64,000 nt of DNA from an uncultured Streptomyces sp. (GTDB lineage: Bacteria > Actinomycetota > Actinomycetes > Streptomycetales > Streptomycetaceae), in NCBI RefSeq assembly GCF_947488945.1, contig NZ_CANLBS010000004.1, positions 434,001 through 498,000 of the forward strand, written 5' to 3'. The notes under the pieces are model-generated. The model had not been told where the DNA came from, did not search any database, and saw only the letters and a program-made list of their open reading frames with translations. The translations under genes were made by a program, and so were the position numbers. Shown piece after piece: positions 17,948-27,070 of this stretch. Within the stretch, counting starts at the first letter, position 1. Each line of letters opens with the position of its first letter.

Positions 17948-19207
17948 GTGGAACGCGTGGACCGTTGCGTCGTCCTGGTGGACGCCGGCTATCTGCTGGG
18001 CGCAGCCGCGAGCCTGCTGGCGGGGGAACCCGCGCGGTCCCGCATCACGGTGGACCACGCGGCCCTGATCCAGGGGCTGCGCGAGCGGGCCGAGGCCGAC
18101 ACCGAACAGCCCCTGCTGCGCATCTACTGGTTCGACGGCGCGCCCGACCGCGTACCGCAGCCCGAACACCGCAGGCTGCGGGTGATGCCGAGGGTGACCG
18201 TACGGCTCGGCGCCCTCACCCGCAGTGACGGCCGGTGGGCGCAGAAGGGCGTCGACGCCGCCATGCACGCGGAACTCACCGAACTCGCCCGCAACCGCGC
18301 CTGCTCCGACGTGGTCCTGGTGACCGGCGACGGCGATCTGCTGCCCGGACTGATGTCGGCGAAGGAACACGGGGTGGCCGTCCACCTCTGGGCCGTCCAG
18401 GCCGCCGACGGCGACTACAACCAGTCCGAGGACCTCGTCGCCGAGGCCGACGAACGGCGCGTCCTCGACCGCGCCTGGATCACCAAGGCCGTCCGCGCCA
18501 AGGAGACCGGCGGCGTCTGCGCCCCGCCCGCGCCGCCGCGCCCGGAGATCGCCGCGATCCTCTCCGCCCCGCTGCCCGAGGCGGCGCTCGCCGCCTCGGC
18601 CGGGCGCGCCTCCGGGGCGCGGACCGCCGGCCCCCGCGAGGAGTCGGCCCCCGCCGGACGCGAGGAACACGACGACCCCGCGCCCCCGCCCGCCGGCCAC
18701 CGGGGCGTCCCCACCCCCAAGGACCTGGCCGCGCTGCGCGCCCCCGCCTCCCTCACCGGGCCCCAGCACCAGCCGCCCGCCCCCGCGCCGAGCGCCACGC
18801 TGCGCTGGTCCTCCGACCGGGGACTGGTGGAACGGCCCGCCGGAGAGCCGCCCGAAACGGCCTCGCTGCCCACGCTGGCCCAGGTCACCAGTGCCGAACA
18901 GCGCTGGGCGGACCGCGAGGAGGACATCACCACGGTCGGCGGGGACCCCTTCGAGGTCGGCCAGGTCTTCGCCCGCCGCTGGATGGAGCGGCTGCCCGAG
19001 ACCGCCCACCTCCAGAAGCTCTCCACCCTCTACCCCCGCATCCCGCACCGCATCGACGGCGAGCTGCTGCGGTACGCCGCCCGCTTCGGCCTGCTCGCCC
19101 ACAAGGACGACCAGATCGACGAGCACGACCGCTATGCCATCCGGGCGGGGTTCTGGCGCGAGATCGACGTGCGCGCCGCCGCCGAACACGTCCCCGCGGC
19201 CGAGTAG
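17948..19207 (+). CDS. NYN-domain (PIN-like nuclease) protein
   Basis: A 419-residue protein with an N-terminal NYN domain of the PIN-like nuclease fold. Acidic motifs are VVLVDAGYL, QKGVDAAMH and VTGDGDLLPGL, which match the metal-binding residues of the family and suggest RNA cleavage. A Pro/Ala-rich linker (about residues 200-300) leads to a conserved C-terminal domain of about 110 residues. Start choice: GTG 17948 (VERVDRC) or GTG 17957 (VDRCVVL); the GGAAGAGG stretch sits better for 17957. It stands alone between two intergenic regions. Substrate unknown. Confidence 0.85.
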   Translation: MERVDRCVVLVDAGYLLGAAASLLAGEPARSRITVDHAALIQGLRERAEADTEQPLLRIYWFDGAPDRVPQPEHRRLRVMPRVTVRLGALTRSDGRWAQKGVDAAMHAELTELARNRACSDVVLVTGDGDLLPGLMSAKEHGVAVHLWAVQAADGDYNQSEDLVAEADERRVLDRAWITKAVRAKETGGVCAPPAPPRPEIAAILSAPLPEAALAASAGRASGARTAGPREESAPAGREEHDDPAPPPAGHRGVPTPKDLAALRAPASLTGPQHQPPAPAPSATLRWSSDRGLVERPAGEPPETASLPTLAQVTSAEQRWADREEDITTVGGDPFEVGQVFARRWMERLPETAHLQKLSTLYPRIPHRIDGELLRYAARFGLLAHKDDQIDEHDRYAIRAGFWREIDVRAAAEHVPAAE

Positions 19208-19336
19208 CCCCGGCGGGGGGCCGCTGCGAAGCCCTGCCGGGCGGCGCGCTTCTCACGGGCGGAAGAACGGCTTCCCGCAGTTACCACAGAACCACGCTGC
19301 CTGGGTACCTTCGGAGGGAGCACCGAAGGAGGGCCC

Positions 19337-20491
19337 ATGTCCGACGAACACGGCCTCGGCGACCGGCTACGGGAGATCCGCAAGCGGCGCGGTCTCTCGC
19401 AGCGCGAACTGGCACGAGCCTCGAAGGTCAGCCACTCGCTGATCACGAAGCTGGAACAGGGAGTCGTGACCGACACCCGCATGGAGACCGCCCGGAAGCT
19501 GGCCGCCGCCCTCCGGGTGCCCACCACCACGCTCGTGGAGCGCGCACCCGCCGAGCCCCACCCCGCGCCCGAACCGTGGCAAGCCCTCCAGCGCGCCGTG
19601 GAACGCCCCGCGGAGCAGCCGGACGAGGAGCCGACGAGCCGAGGCGTCCAGGACGGCCTGGAGGCCGTCAGGGCGGCCCACTTCGGCAAGCGGATGCGGG
19701 AGGCCGTGGACCTCCTGGTGCCGCTGCTGCGGGACGCCGAAGCCCTCGGGGACGCCCCGGCCGCGCGGGCGGCCCGCGCGCAGCTTCTCCAGATCGCTGG
19801 ATCGACCCTGACCGGAGCCCGGCAGTTCGCCGCGGCCGAGACCGCGCTACGCCGTGCACTGGACGAAGCCCCGGACCGCCTGCGGGCCGCGAGCGTCGTC
19901 ACCACCTGGACGTGGCTGCTGGTGAGGCAGGGACGGTTCGACGCGGCCCGCACCATGGCGGTGAAGTGGGCGGACGACGCCGAGCCCCGGATGTCCCGGG
20001 CGACCGCCGAAGAGATCGCCGCTTGGGGATGGCTGCTCGTCCAGGGACACGCGGCAGCCCTCCGGGACAACCGGGGAGGGGAGGCGGCCGACATGCTGCG
20101 CCTCGCCCGGTCGGCGGCCGTCGCCACGGGACCGCTCCGCCACGGGAGCGTACGGATCGCCACCTGGGGGCCCTCCACGGTGGCGTACAAGGCCGCCGAA
20201 CAGGGTGTCGTGACCGACCGGCCGGACGAAGTGCTGGAGATCGCCCCCCGGCTGAAGGGCGGCACCGGGTCCGAGTACCACCGTCACAGGCTCGATGTCG
20301 CCAAGGCGTACGCCATGACGCGTCAGCACGGCCGCGCGCTGGAAGTGCTGGGGGAGGTGGCGGCCGAAGCCCCGGAGTGGATCGCGGAACAGCCCTACGC
20401 CCGGGACACGCTGGCCGACACGATCACCCGTCGGCGCACCCTCACCACGGAGACGCGTCAACTTGCCGACCTGGTGGGCCTGCCGCTCTGA
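19337..20491 (+). CDS. XRE-family regulator with TPR-like C-terminal region
   Basis: A 384-residue protein with an N-terminal Cro/C1-type helix-turn-helix (residues 8-60: LREIRKRRGLSQRELARASKVS, split by the recognition helix HSLITKLEQG) and a long alpha-helical, Ala/Leu-rich region resembling tetratricopeptide repeats. This two-part layout is frequent in Streptomyces and is usually linked to signal-responsive control. It has ATG at 19337 with GAAGGAGGG just before it. A small ATPase of the anti-sigma type follows on the same strand, a common Streptomyces neighbourhood. Confidence 0.88.
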   Translation: MSDEHGLGDRLREIRKRRGLSQRELARASKVSHSLITKLEQGVVTDTRMETARKLAAALRVPTTTLVERAPAEPHPAPEPWQALQRAVERPAEQPDEEPTSRGVQDGLEAVRAAHFGKRMREAVDLLVPLLRDAEALGDAPAARAARAQLLQIAGSTLTGARQFAAAETALRRALDEAPDRLRAASVVTTWTWLLVRQGRFDAARTMAVKWADDAEPRMSRATAEEIAAWGWLLVQGHAAALRDNRGGEAADMLRLARSAAVATGPLRHGSVRIATWGPSTVAYKAAEQGVVTDRPDEVLEIAPRLKGGTGSEYHRHRLDVAKAYAMTRQHGRALEVLGEVAAEAPEWIAEQPYARDTLADTITRRRTLTTETRQLADLVGLPL

Positions 20492-20495
20492 ACTA

Positions 20496-20508
20496 GGGCT
20501 TTGTCACT
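20496..20508. repeat. Right member of the 13-bp inverted repeat pair (gggctttgtcact)
   Basis: Exact reverse complement of 17793-17805, four bases after the XRE gene stop and preceded by CTAG, a target sequence favoured by some IS5-type elements. It may be a residual insertion-sequence end. Confidence 0.5.
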
Positions 20509-20656
20509 TCGGGCTGACGGCCCGCCAGTCTGTCATTGTGCCGGCGGAGCGGCTTCGCCACGGTTGCGACATGACCCCGTTCGTACGCTGCTTCATCTGC
20601 CCGTGCCCACCTCGAAGAGTCCCGGACCGTGGCCATGGGCCGGGGGAGGGCCTCCG

Positions 20657-21070
20657 GTGACCATGGCTGTCTCTCCGCGCCCGACCGGGCATCCCGGGTA
20701 CACCGAGACCCTGCCGCGCGAGCCCGGAAGCGCCGGCACCGCGCGCCGTCTGGTCCGCTTCGCGCTGTCCGTCTGGGGTCTGGAGGCGCTGGCCGACGAC
20801 GGGGCTCTGATCGTGACCGAACTGGTGGCGAACTCCGTGCAGCACGCCCGGCGGGACTCCATCCGGGTCACGGTCGAACGGCCCGAGGCGGATCGGGTGC
20901 GCGTCGCCGTCGTGGATCTGTCCCCGCGACACCCGGTGCGCCGGCACTCGGGCCCCGAGGACGAGAGCGGGCGTGGCCTCACGCTCGTGGAGTGCCTGGC
21001 GGCGGACTGGGGCAGTGACCCGCTGCCGTGGGGCAAACAGGTGTGGGCGGACCTGAAGGGGCGCGGATGA
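20657..21070 (+). CDS. Small HATPase-domain regulator (anti-sigma/SpoIIAB-like kinase)
   Basis: A 137-residue protein consisting of one histidine-kinase-like ATPase domain. The N-box is ALIVTELVANSVQHA, and the glycine-rich lid is ESGRGLTLVECLAADWG. No dimerisation or sensor domain is present, as in the many small RsbW/SpoIIAB-like proteins of Streptomyces. GTG 20657 is chosen because a GGGGGAGGG run lies six bases upstream; ATG 20663 is possible. It overlaps the next small gene by 4 bp. Confidence 0.88.
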   Translation: MTMAVSPRPTGHPGYTETLPREPGSAGTARRLVRFALSVWGLEALADDGALIVTELVANSVQHARRDSIRVTVERPEADRVRVAVVDLSPRHPVRRHSGPEDESGRGLTLVECLAADWGSDPLPWGKQVWADLKGRG

Positions 21071-21237
21071 CCACGGGAGAGACGCCCGGCCGCAGCATGG
21101 CCCGGGCCCACCTGTCGCAGTTGATCGAGTTGTTCGGCGCGGACGGCCGGCTGGTGGTCGACACCGCCCACGAGCCCGACCGGACCGGCGCGGCTCCGGG
21201 CGGGGATGACGAACCGCAGGACGGCGAGCGGACCTGA
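21067..21237 (+). CDS. 56-residue hypothetical protein coupled to the HATPase gene
   Basis: A short acidic, hydrophilic protein (MTTGETPGRSMARAHLSQLI at the start). The ATG overlaps the stop of the HATPase gene (ATGA), which argues for real coupled translation. I do not recognise a family. Its stop codon lies inside the first unit of a 17-bp tandem repeat, so the C-terminus may vary between strains. Confidence 0.6.
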   Translation: MTTGETPGRSMARAHLSQLIELFGADGRLVVDTAHEPDRTGAAPGGDDEPQDGERT

Positions 21238-21281
21238 GGCGGGGCAGGACCTGAGACTGGGAACGACCTGAGACGGGGAAG
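21231..21281. repeat. Three tandem 17-bp units (gacctgag...)
   Basis: Units at 21231-21247, 21248-21264 and 21265-21281, each starting GACCTGAG and differing at two to four positions. The first carries the stop codon of the 56-residue gene. Confidence 0.75.
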
Positions 21282-21389
21282 GACCGACTCCGGCGGCCGA
21301 GCAGCCCCGCCGCCGCGCCCGCGCCGTGACACCCCGGCGCGCCCCCGCGCGGTACGGGCCCCGGGCGCAATCCGGACCATCCGACCCCG

Positions 21390-21395
21390 TACTCT
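21390..21395 (+). promoter_or_regulatory. -10 hexamer TACTCT for a leaderless ABC-transporter transcript
   Basis: TACTCT lies eight bases before GTG 21404, placing the expected transcription start at or beside the start codon. There is no ribosome-binding site before that GTG. Confidence 0.5.
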
Positions 21396-21403
21396 CGTAC
21401 CTC

Positions 21404-22431
<1,028 letters not shown>

Positions 22432-22435
<4 letters not shown>

Positions 22436-22566
22436 CCGCACGCCCGACGACGGCGGTCCCGCCGCCGTTCCGGCCGCGCGGCGTACCGGGGCCCGCGTCC
22501 GCAACCGCATCCGTGTCCGTGTCCGTGTCCGCATGTGTGTTCGCGAAGGAGAGCAGCGCCAGGTGA
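22432..22566 (+). CDS. Possible 44-residue linking ORF between ABC ATPase and permease
   Basis: A short frame beginning with GTG 22432, overlapping the ATPase stop (GTGA), and ending at 22566, overlapping the permease GTG start (GTGA). The product would be Pro/Ala/Ser-rich with no recognised domain. The two precise 4-bp overlaps suggest ribosome hand-off, but the ORF could be chance in GC-rich DNA. It spans a hexanucleotide repeat. Confidence 0.3.
22511..22530. repeat. Hexanucleotide repeat (CCGTGT, three copies plus)
   Basis: Three perfect CCGTGT units lie between the ABC ATPase and permease genes. Changes in unit number would alter spacing by multiples of six and so keep the frame of the short linking ORF. 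Confidence 0.7.
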
Positions 22567-23402
22567 CGAGCATCGTGCCCACCGAGGTGGTCCCCCCGCG
22601 CGCCCGGCGCACGGCGGAGCCCGCCGCCTTTGCCCGCCCGGCCGGGCCCGCGCCGCTGGCGCCGCGCGCCCGGCTGCTGCCCTCGCTGGCGGCCGTCTAC
22701 CGCGCCCAGCTGTCGCGGGCCCGGGTGGCCCGCATCCCGCTGCTGTTCGTGGCCACCTTCCAGTCCGTCGGCATCATGGTGCTGATGCGCGGGGTCGTCG
22801 ACGGCGGCGCCGAGGCGCGCGCCGTGGTGGCCGGCTCTTCCGTCCTCGTGGTGGCGTTCGTCGCGCTGAACATGCTGGCCCAGTACTTCGGGCAGCTCCG
22901 GGCGGCCGGCGGCCTCGACCACTACGCCACCCTGCCCGTGCCGCCCGCCGCCGTGGTGCTGGGCGCGGCCGGCGCGTACGCCTCCTTCACCGTGCCCGGC
23001 ACGGTGGTCACCGCGGTGGCCGGCAGCGTGCTCTTCCAGCTCCCGCTGACCCATCTGTGGATCCTGGTAGCGGTGATCCCGCTCTCCGGCGCCGCGCTGG
23101 CCGGCCTCGGCGCGGCCTGCGGGCTGCTGGCCCCGCGCCAGGAGCTGGCCACCCTGCTCGGCCAGCTCGGCATGTCCGCCGCGCTGCTGCTGGGCGTGCT
23201 GCCCGCCGAGCGGCTGCCCGAGCCGGTCGGCTGGGCCCGCGACCTGCTGCCCTCCACCTACGGCGTCGAGGCGCTGGCCCGCTCCTTCGACGCCCACCCC
23301 GACTGGCCGGTGGTCCTGCTCGACCTGGCGGTCTGCGCGGCCGTCGGTGTGCTCTCGCTGGCTCTCGCCACCTGGGCGTACCGCCGGGCCGCGGTGCGCT
23401 GA
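22563..23402 (+). CDS. ABC-2 type exporter permease
   Basis: A 279-residue inner-membrane protein with a hydrophilic N-terminus (residues 1-45) and about six membrane helices (for example SSVLVVAFVALNMLAQYF and VVLLDLAVCAAVGVLSLAL). The LLPSTYGVEALARSF region before the last helices is typical of ABC-2 permeases. GTG 22563 follows AAGGAG at 11 bases, rather distant. It forms the transporter with the ATPase encoded upstream. Confidence 0.87.
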   Translation: MTSIVPTEVVPPRARRTAEPAAFARPAGPAPLAPRARLLPSLAAVYRAQLSRARVARIPLLFVATFQSVGIMVLMRGVVDGGAEARAVVAGSSVLVVAFVALNMLAQYFGQLRAAGGLDHYATLPVPPAAVVLGAAGAYASFTVPGTVVTAVAGSVLFQLPLTHLWILVAVIPLSGAALAGLGAACGLLAPRQELATLLGQLGMSAALLLGVLPAERLPEPVGWARDLLPSTYGVEALARSFDAHPDWPVVLLDLAVCAAVGVLSLALATWAYRRAAVR

Positions 23403-23523
23403 ACCGGTACCCGTACGGGGCGTCCGGGGCGCACCCGGCCCCGTGGCGGCGCACGCCCGGGGCGCGCGGGCGGTCGGGCGGTCCGGTGCGGCGTCCGGCC
23501 GGGCGGCCTGGCACGATGGCACG

Positions 23524-24318
23524 GTGACCGCACCCCTGACGCCCCCCGACCGGCCGCAGCCCTCCGATCCCTGGCGGAGCCCGCCGGAGGGCTCGCACCT
23601 CGCCGCCGGGGACGTCCCCGCGGCGCACGTGGAGACCCGCGCGGAGGTCCGCCAGGCCCTGCTGACCGCCGTGGTGCTGACCGTCGCGGGCCTGGTGCTC
23701 GGCCTGCTGTGGCTCTGGCTCGCCCCGCGCATCCCGCTGGTCTCCGACGACACCGCCGTCTACCTCAAGGACAGCGAGGGTGAGGAGGCGATCGGAGCCG
23801 ACGGCACCTACGCCCTGATCGCCCTCGGGCTCGGCGTGGTCTCGGCCGTCGCCGTCTTCCTGTGGCGCAGGCGGGGCGGGATCTGGCTGGTGGCGGGGCT
23901 GGCGCTCGGCGCGCTGCTCGGCTCGCTGCTGGGCTGGGGCGTCGGCGTCTGGTTCGGCCCCACCTCGGACGTGGTCGCGCACGCGAAGCAGGTGGGGGAG
24001 GGCGTCACCTTCGACGCCCCGCTGGAGCTGAACGCGAAGGGGGCCGTGCTGGTCTGGCCGATCGTCGCCATGGCGGTGCACCTGGCGCTGACGGCGGCCT
24101 TCGGGCCGCGCGACCCGGAGCCGGAGCCGGAATGGCCGGGGCACTGGACGATGCCGGGCGCGGCGCCCCCGGTCGCAGCGGCGGACTCCGGCGCGGACGC
24201 CCCGGACCCGGCGACGCGGGCGTGGCCGGGGCCGGACGCGCCGGGCGGGTCGGCCGCGGAGGCCGGCGGACGGCCGGAGAAGGGCGCGGACCCCGCCGCC
24301 CCGCGGCCGAAGGACTGA
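23524..24318 (+). CDS. DUF2567-like integral membrane protein
   Basis: A 264-residue protein with a Pro-rich N-terminus, four predicted membrane helices (AVVLTVAGLVLGLLWLWLAP, YALIALGLGVVSAVAVFLW, WLVAGLALGALLGSLLGWGVG and VLVWPIVAMAVHLALTAAF) and a Pro/Ala/Gly/Asp-rich C-terminal tail of about 65 residues. This layout matches actinobacterial DUF2567 proteins. GTG 23524 is chosen as the first start before the conserved part. It may be cotranscribed with the ABC genes 121 bp upstream. Function unknown. Confidence 0.75.
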   Translation: MTAPLTPPDRPQPSDPWRSPPEGSHLAAGDVPAAHVETRAEVRQALLTAVVLTVAGLVLGLLWLWLAPRIPLVSDDTAVYLKDSEGEEAIGADGTYALIALGLGVVSAVAVFLWRRRGGIWLVAGLALGALLGSLLGWGVGVWFGPTSDVVAHAKQVGEGVTFDAPLELNAKGAVLVWPIVAMAVHLALTAAFGPRDPEPEPEWPGHWTMPGAAPPVAAADSGADAPDPATRAWPGPDAPGGSAAEAGGRPEKGADPAAPRPKD

Positions 24319-24330
24319 AGCCGGCGCGAA

Positions 24331-24346
24331 GGCGGGGCGCCCCGCC
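24331..24346. terminator. Small hairpin between convergent genes
   Basis: GGCGGG and CCCGCC pair around GCGC, 13 bases after the DUF2567-like gene. It is short but sits where a terminator is expected between converging genes. Confidence 0.4.
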
Positions 24347-24441
24347 GGCGGGACCGCGCGCGGAGGCACGCCTCACCGACCGGGCGCGGGCGTCTCCGTG
24401 CGGGACGCGCGGGCGTTCCCGTGCTGGACGTCCGCGCCCGG

Positions 24442-24939
24442 CTACCCCCGCCCGATCGGCGCGAAGACCGCGCCGGTGAGTGTCGCGAGATCGTCCGCCG
24501 CCAGTTCCACTTCCAGCCCGCGCCGGCCCGCCGAGACGCAGATGGTGGCGTGTGCGCGCGCCGAGGCGTCCAGCACCGTGCGCAGCCGCTTGCGCTGACC
24601 CAGCGGGGAGATCCCGCCCCGGACGTACCCGGTGGTGCGCTCGGCCGCCGCCGGGTCCGCCATCGCCGCCCGCTTGCCGCCGACGGCCGACGCGAGCGCC
24701 TTGAGGTCGAGCGAGCCGGCCACCGGCACCACCGCCACCGTCAGCTCCCCGTCCACGTCGGCGACCAGGGTCTTGAACACCCGGTCCGGCGACACCCCCA
24801 GCGCCTCGGCCGCCTCCTCGCCGTACGAGGCGGACGCCGGGTCGTGGTCGTAGGCGTGCACGGTGAAGGCGGTGCCGGCCGCGGTCAGGGCGACCGTCGC
24901 CGGGGTGCCGCCGGACTGCTTCTTCGTCTTCTTGGCCAC
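24442..24939 (-). CDS. ybaK: YbaK-family Cys-tRNA(Pro) deacylase
   Basis: A 165-residue trans-editing protein that hydrolyses Cys-tRNA(Pro), correcting prolyl-tRNA synthetase errors. Features of the YbaK/EbsC fold are FKTLVADVDG, a Lys-containing SLDLKALASAVGGKRAAMAD segment split by a turn, and the GYVRGGISPLGQRKRLRTV loop. The GTG at 24939 has GAGGA eight bases upstream. It converges with the DUF2567-like gene. Confidence 0.9.
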   Translation of the reverse strand: MAKKTKKQSGGTPATVALTAAGTAFTVHAYDHDPASASYGEEAAEALGVSPDRVFKTLVADVDGELTVAVVPVAGSLDLKALASAVGGKRAAMADPAAAERTTGYVRGGISPLGQRKRLRTVLDASARAHATICVSAGRRGLEVELAADDLATLTGAVFAPIGRG

Positions 24940-25027
24940 GTGCGGGTCCTCGGTTCGCGGGTCCGTCGGGGGTGCCGTGCGGGAAGGGCCCGGCCCGCCC
25001 GGGTACCGGACCGGGGCGGGCGCGGCG

Positions 25028-25774
25028 TCAGTTCAGGTGGGTCGGGGCGCGGGTCAGGTCGCCCGCGGGCAGCGAGGGCAGCTCGCGGATGACGGCCGTC
25101 TCCCGGCGCAGCAGTGCCAGCTCCTCGCGCAGCCGGGTCGCGGTGTCCGGCGCCTGGAGCAGCCGCTGCTTGGTGGGGATGTCCAGCACCGTCGCGGCGG
25201 CGACCAGGTAGGACACCACCGAGGGCGCGTCGGGCAGCTCGGCGCCGGTGGCCAGCGAGCGCTCGCTCGCTCCGGCGAGCTGCTTCTGGTAGGCGCGAAA
25301 GGCCCGCAGGACGCCCTCGGACAGGGTCCGGGCGTCATCCGCGTCGGGGTCCTCGGCGATCTCCTCGACCTCCGCCGTCAGGAACGGGCCGCTCGCGTCC
25401 ACCGACAGCAGCCGCACCCGGGTGGTGCCGGTGGCGAGGACCTCGAAGCTGCCGTCGGAGCGCTCGCGGATGGTGGCGGCGTCCGCGACGCAGCCCACCC
25501 GGTGGAAGGTCTGCACCGGGTCCGGGCCGAACCCGTCGGCGGCGGCGCGCTCGGGCAGCGATTCCCCCGATCCGGGCATGCCGGTGCCGGTGACGGCGAC
25601 CTCGCGCCCGTCGCGCACGGCGACCACGACGAACCTGCGCGGTTCGTCCTCGTCGGTCTTCAGCAGCTCGCGCAGCATGGCGCGATAACGCTCCTCGAAG
25701 ACGTTGAGCGGCAGCACGAGGCCGGGGAACAGCACCGCGTTCAGCGGGAAGAGGGGCAGGCGAGCGGTGGTCAC
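25028..25774 (-). CDS. LON substrate-binding-domain protein
   Basis: A 248-residue stand-alone LON N-terminal domain protein, without the ATPase or protease domains of Lon. It opens with TARLPLFPLNAVLFPGLVLP followed by LNVFEERYR, the hallmark of the family, and has a helical C-terminal half. Its GTG start lies five bases after the stop of the upstream gene. TACGCT on the minus strand eight bases before the start could be a -10 for a leaderless transcript. Role unknown; such proteins may bind misfolded proteins. Confidence 0.88.
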   Translation of the reverse strand: MTTARLPLFPLNAVLFPGLVLPLNVFEERYRAMLRELLKTDEDEPRRFVVVAVRDGREVAVTGTGMPGSGESLPERAAADGFGPDPVQTFHRVGCVADAATIRERSDGSFEVLATGTTRVRLLSVDASGPFLTAEVEEIAEDPDADDARTLSEGVLRAFRAYQKQLAGASERSLATGAELPDAPSVVSYLVAAATVLDIPTKQRLLQAPDTATRLREELALLRRETAVIRELPSLPAGDLTRAPTHLN

Positions 25775-25779
25775 AACGC

Positions 25780-26817
25780 TCAAGCGTAATGGCCGCGCGC
25801 CCCGCCGTGTCCGGCCCGGTCCCTCAGCGGGGTCTGGGCCGCCACGTGGAGCCGCGCGGTCTCCCGCGCGTCGAGGAACCGGCCCAGCGCGTCGTCGGAC
25901 ACGGCGGACCACGGGAAGGACAGCGCGTAGGGGCCGATCAGCCGGAACTGCTCCAGCGCCTCCGCCCAGCGGCCCCGCACCACCAGTACGTACGCGAGGA
26001 GGTTGCGGACCTCGGCGGGCCAGGGGTCGCCGGGGCCGAAACCGGCCGACAGGCCGATCGCCTGGTCGGCGGCGGCGTCGATCCGGTCCTCCAGCACCGG
26101 CGAAGGGCGCCCGGCGCTCCCGTCGGTCAGCAGCGCGAACGCGGCGCGCACCGGCAGCCCCCGGACGAGGGAGTGCGGGTCCACGTCCTCGGCGGCCCGT
26201 TCGGCGAAGTCGAAGCACTCGCGGTGCGAGCCGTACCAGCCGGCCGAGAGGTAGCGCAGCGCCGCCACGTGGCAGCCGTAGTGATGGGCACTGCGGCGTA
26301 CCGCCTGTTCCCAGACCGTCTCGAACGCGGTGTGCGTGGCGTGGGTGCCGCGCGCGTGGTCGAGGGCGAGCCGCCAGGGCACCGGGTCGCGCGGGTCGGC
26401 CTCGGTGGCGGCCGCGATCAGCGGGGCAACCTCCCGCAACTGCTCCGCCGAGGCGGGCGAGTCCCAGGCCCGGCGCACCGCCAGCTCGGCCTTGACCAGC
26501 AGCGCGTCGGGGTCGCGCGGGGCGGCGGCCAGCCAGGAGACGAGCCAGCCGTCGCGGTTGCGGGCGAAGGTGGCCAGCCGGTCCAGGTAGCGGTCCCGCA
26601 GCTCCCACTCGGCGGCGTCGCGGGTGGTGGCCAGCAGCTTGGCGGCCGGTCCGTACTCGCCGAGCGCCGCGGCCACCAGCGCGGGCGACAGGCGCGCGTC
26701 GGGGACGTCGAGCATCACCGCGTCGGCCGGAGGGAGCGCCGCGCACAGTGGTGGGCTGTGCCGGACCCTGCGCGCGGTACGGAGCAGAGCGCGAAGCAAT
26801 GGCATGGTGCAGACCAT
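25780..26817 (-). CDS. Helical-repeat (TPR/SEL1-like) protein of unknown function
   Basis: A 345-residue mostly helical protein rich in Ala, Leu, Arg and aromatic residues, with repeated A-x-W/L-x-L-A patterns reminiscent of tetratricopeptide repeats. No catalytic motif, signal peptide or membrane helix is obvious. ATG 26817 (MVCTMPLLRAL) or ATG 26805 (MPLLRAL) can be the start; neither has a clear ribosome-binding site. It lies immediately before the LON-domain gene and is probably cotranscribed. It is conserved in Streptomyces as far as I recall, function unknown. Confidence 0.68.
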   Translation of the reverse strand: MVCTMPLLRALLRTARRVRHSPPLCAALPPADAVMLDVPDARLSPALVAAALGEYGPAAKLLATTRDAAEWELRDRYLDRLATFARNRDGWLVSWLAAAPRDPDALLVKAELAVRRAWDSPASAEQLREVAPLIAAATEADPRDPVPWRLALDHARGTHATHTAFETVWEQAVRRSAHHYGCHVAALRYLSAGWYGSHRECFDFAERAAEDVDPHSLVRGLPVRAAFALLTDGSAGRPSPVLEDRIDAAADQAIGLSAGFGPGDPWPAEVRNLLAYVLVVRGRWAEALEQFRLIGPYALSFPWSAVSDDALGRFLDARETARLHVAAQTPLRDRAGHGGARGHYA

Positions 26818-27030
26818 TGAAAAGCGCTGGTGAACAGGGCGCCAGGGAGGCGCTGTGAAGCTTTGGTGGCGAGTGTCGGGGTTGCCCCGACGGGGGTCAA
26901 GAAAGAGTAAAAGAAGGGGCGTTGGGTGGCCGGAAAACGGCCCTTCCGTGCGCCCCCGCGGCATCCTGACCGGCTCCGCGCGACCGGGAGCCGACGGGCC
27001 CGATCCGTGCGGGGGCGGGGGTGTTGCGGT

Positions 27031-27057
27031 CGCGGGCCGCGACCGGAGCGGCCCGCG
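27031..27057 (-). terminator. Terminator of the large repeat membrane-protein gene
   Basis: A 10-bp perfect stem (27031-27040 with 27048-27057) and a 7-base loop, 14 bases beyond the gene's stop on the minus strand. Confidence 0.65.
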
Positions 27058-27070
27058 GGGTGCGGGCGGA

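Noticed and set aside
26818-27030. Possible tRNA or small RNA in the AT-richer stretch with gttgccccgacgggggtc
   Set aside because: A local stem exists but no cloverleaf or T-arm consensus could be built.
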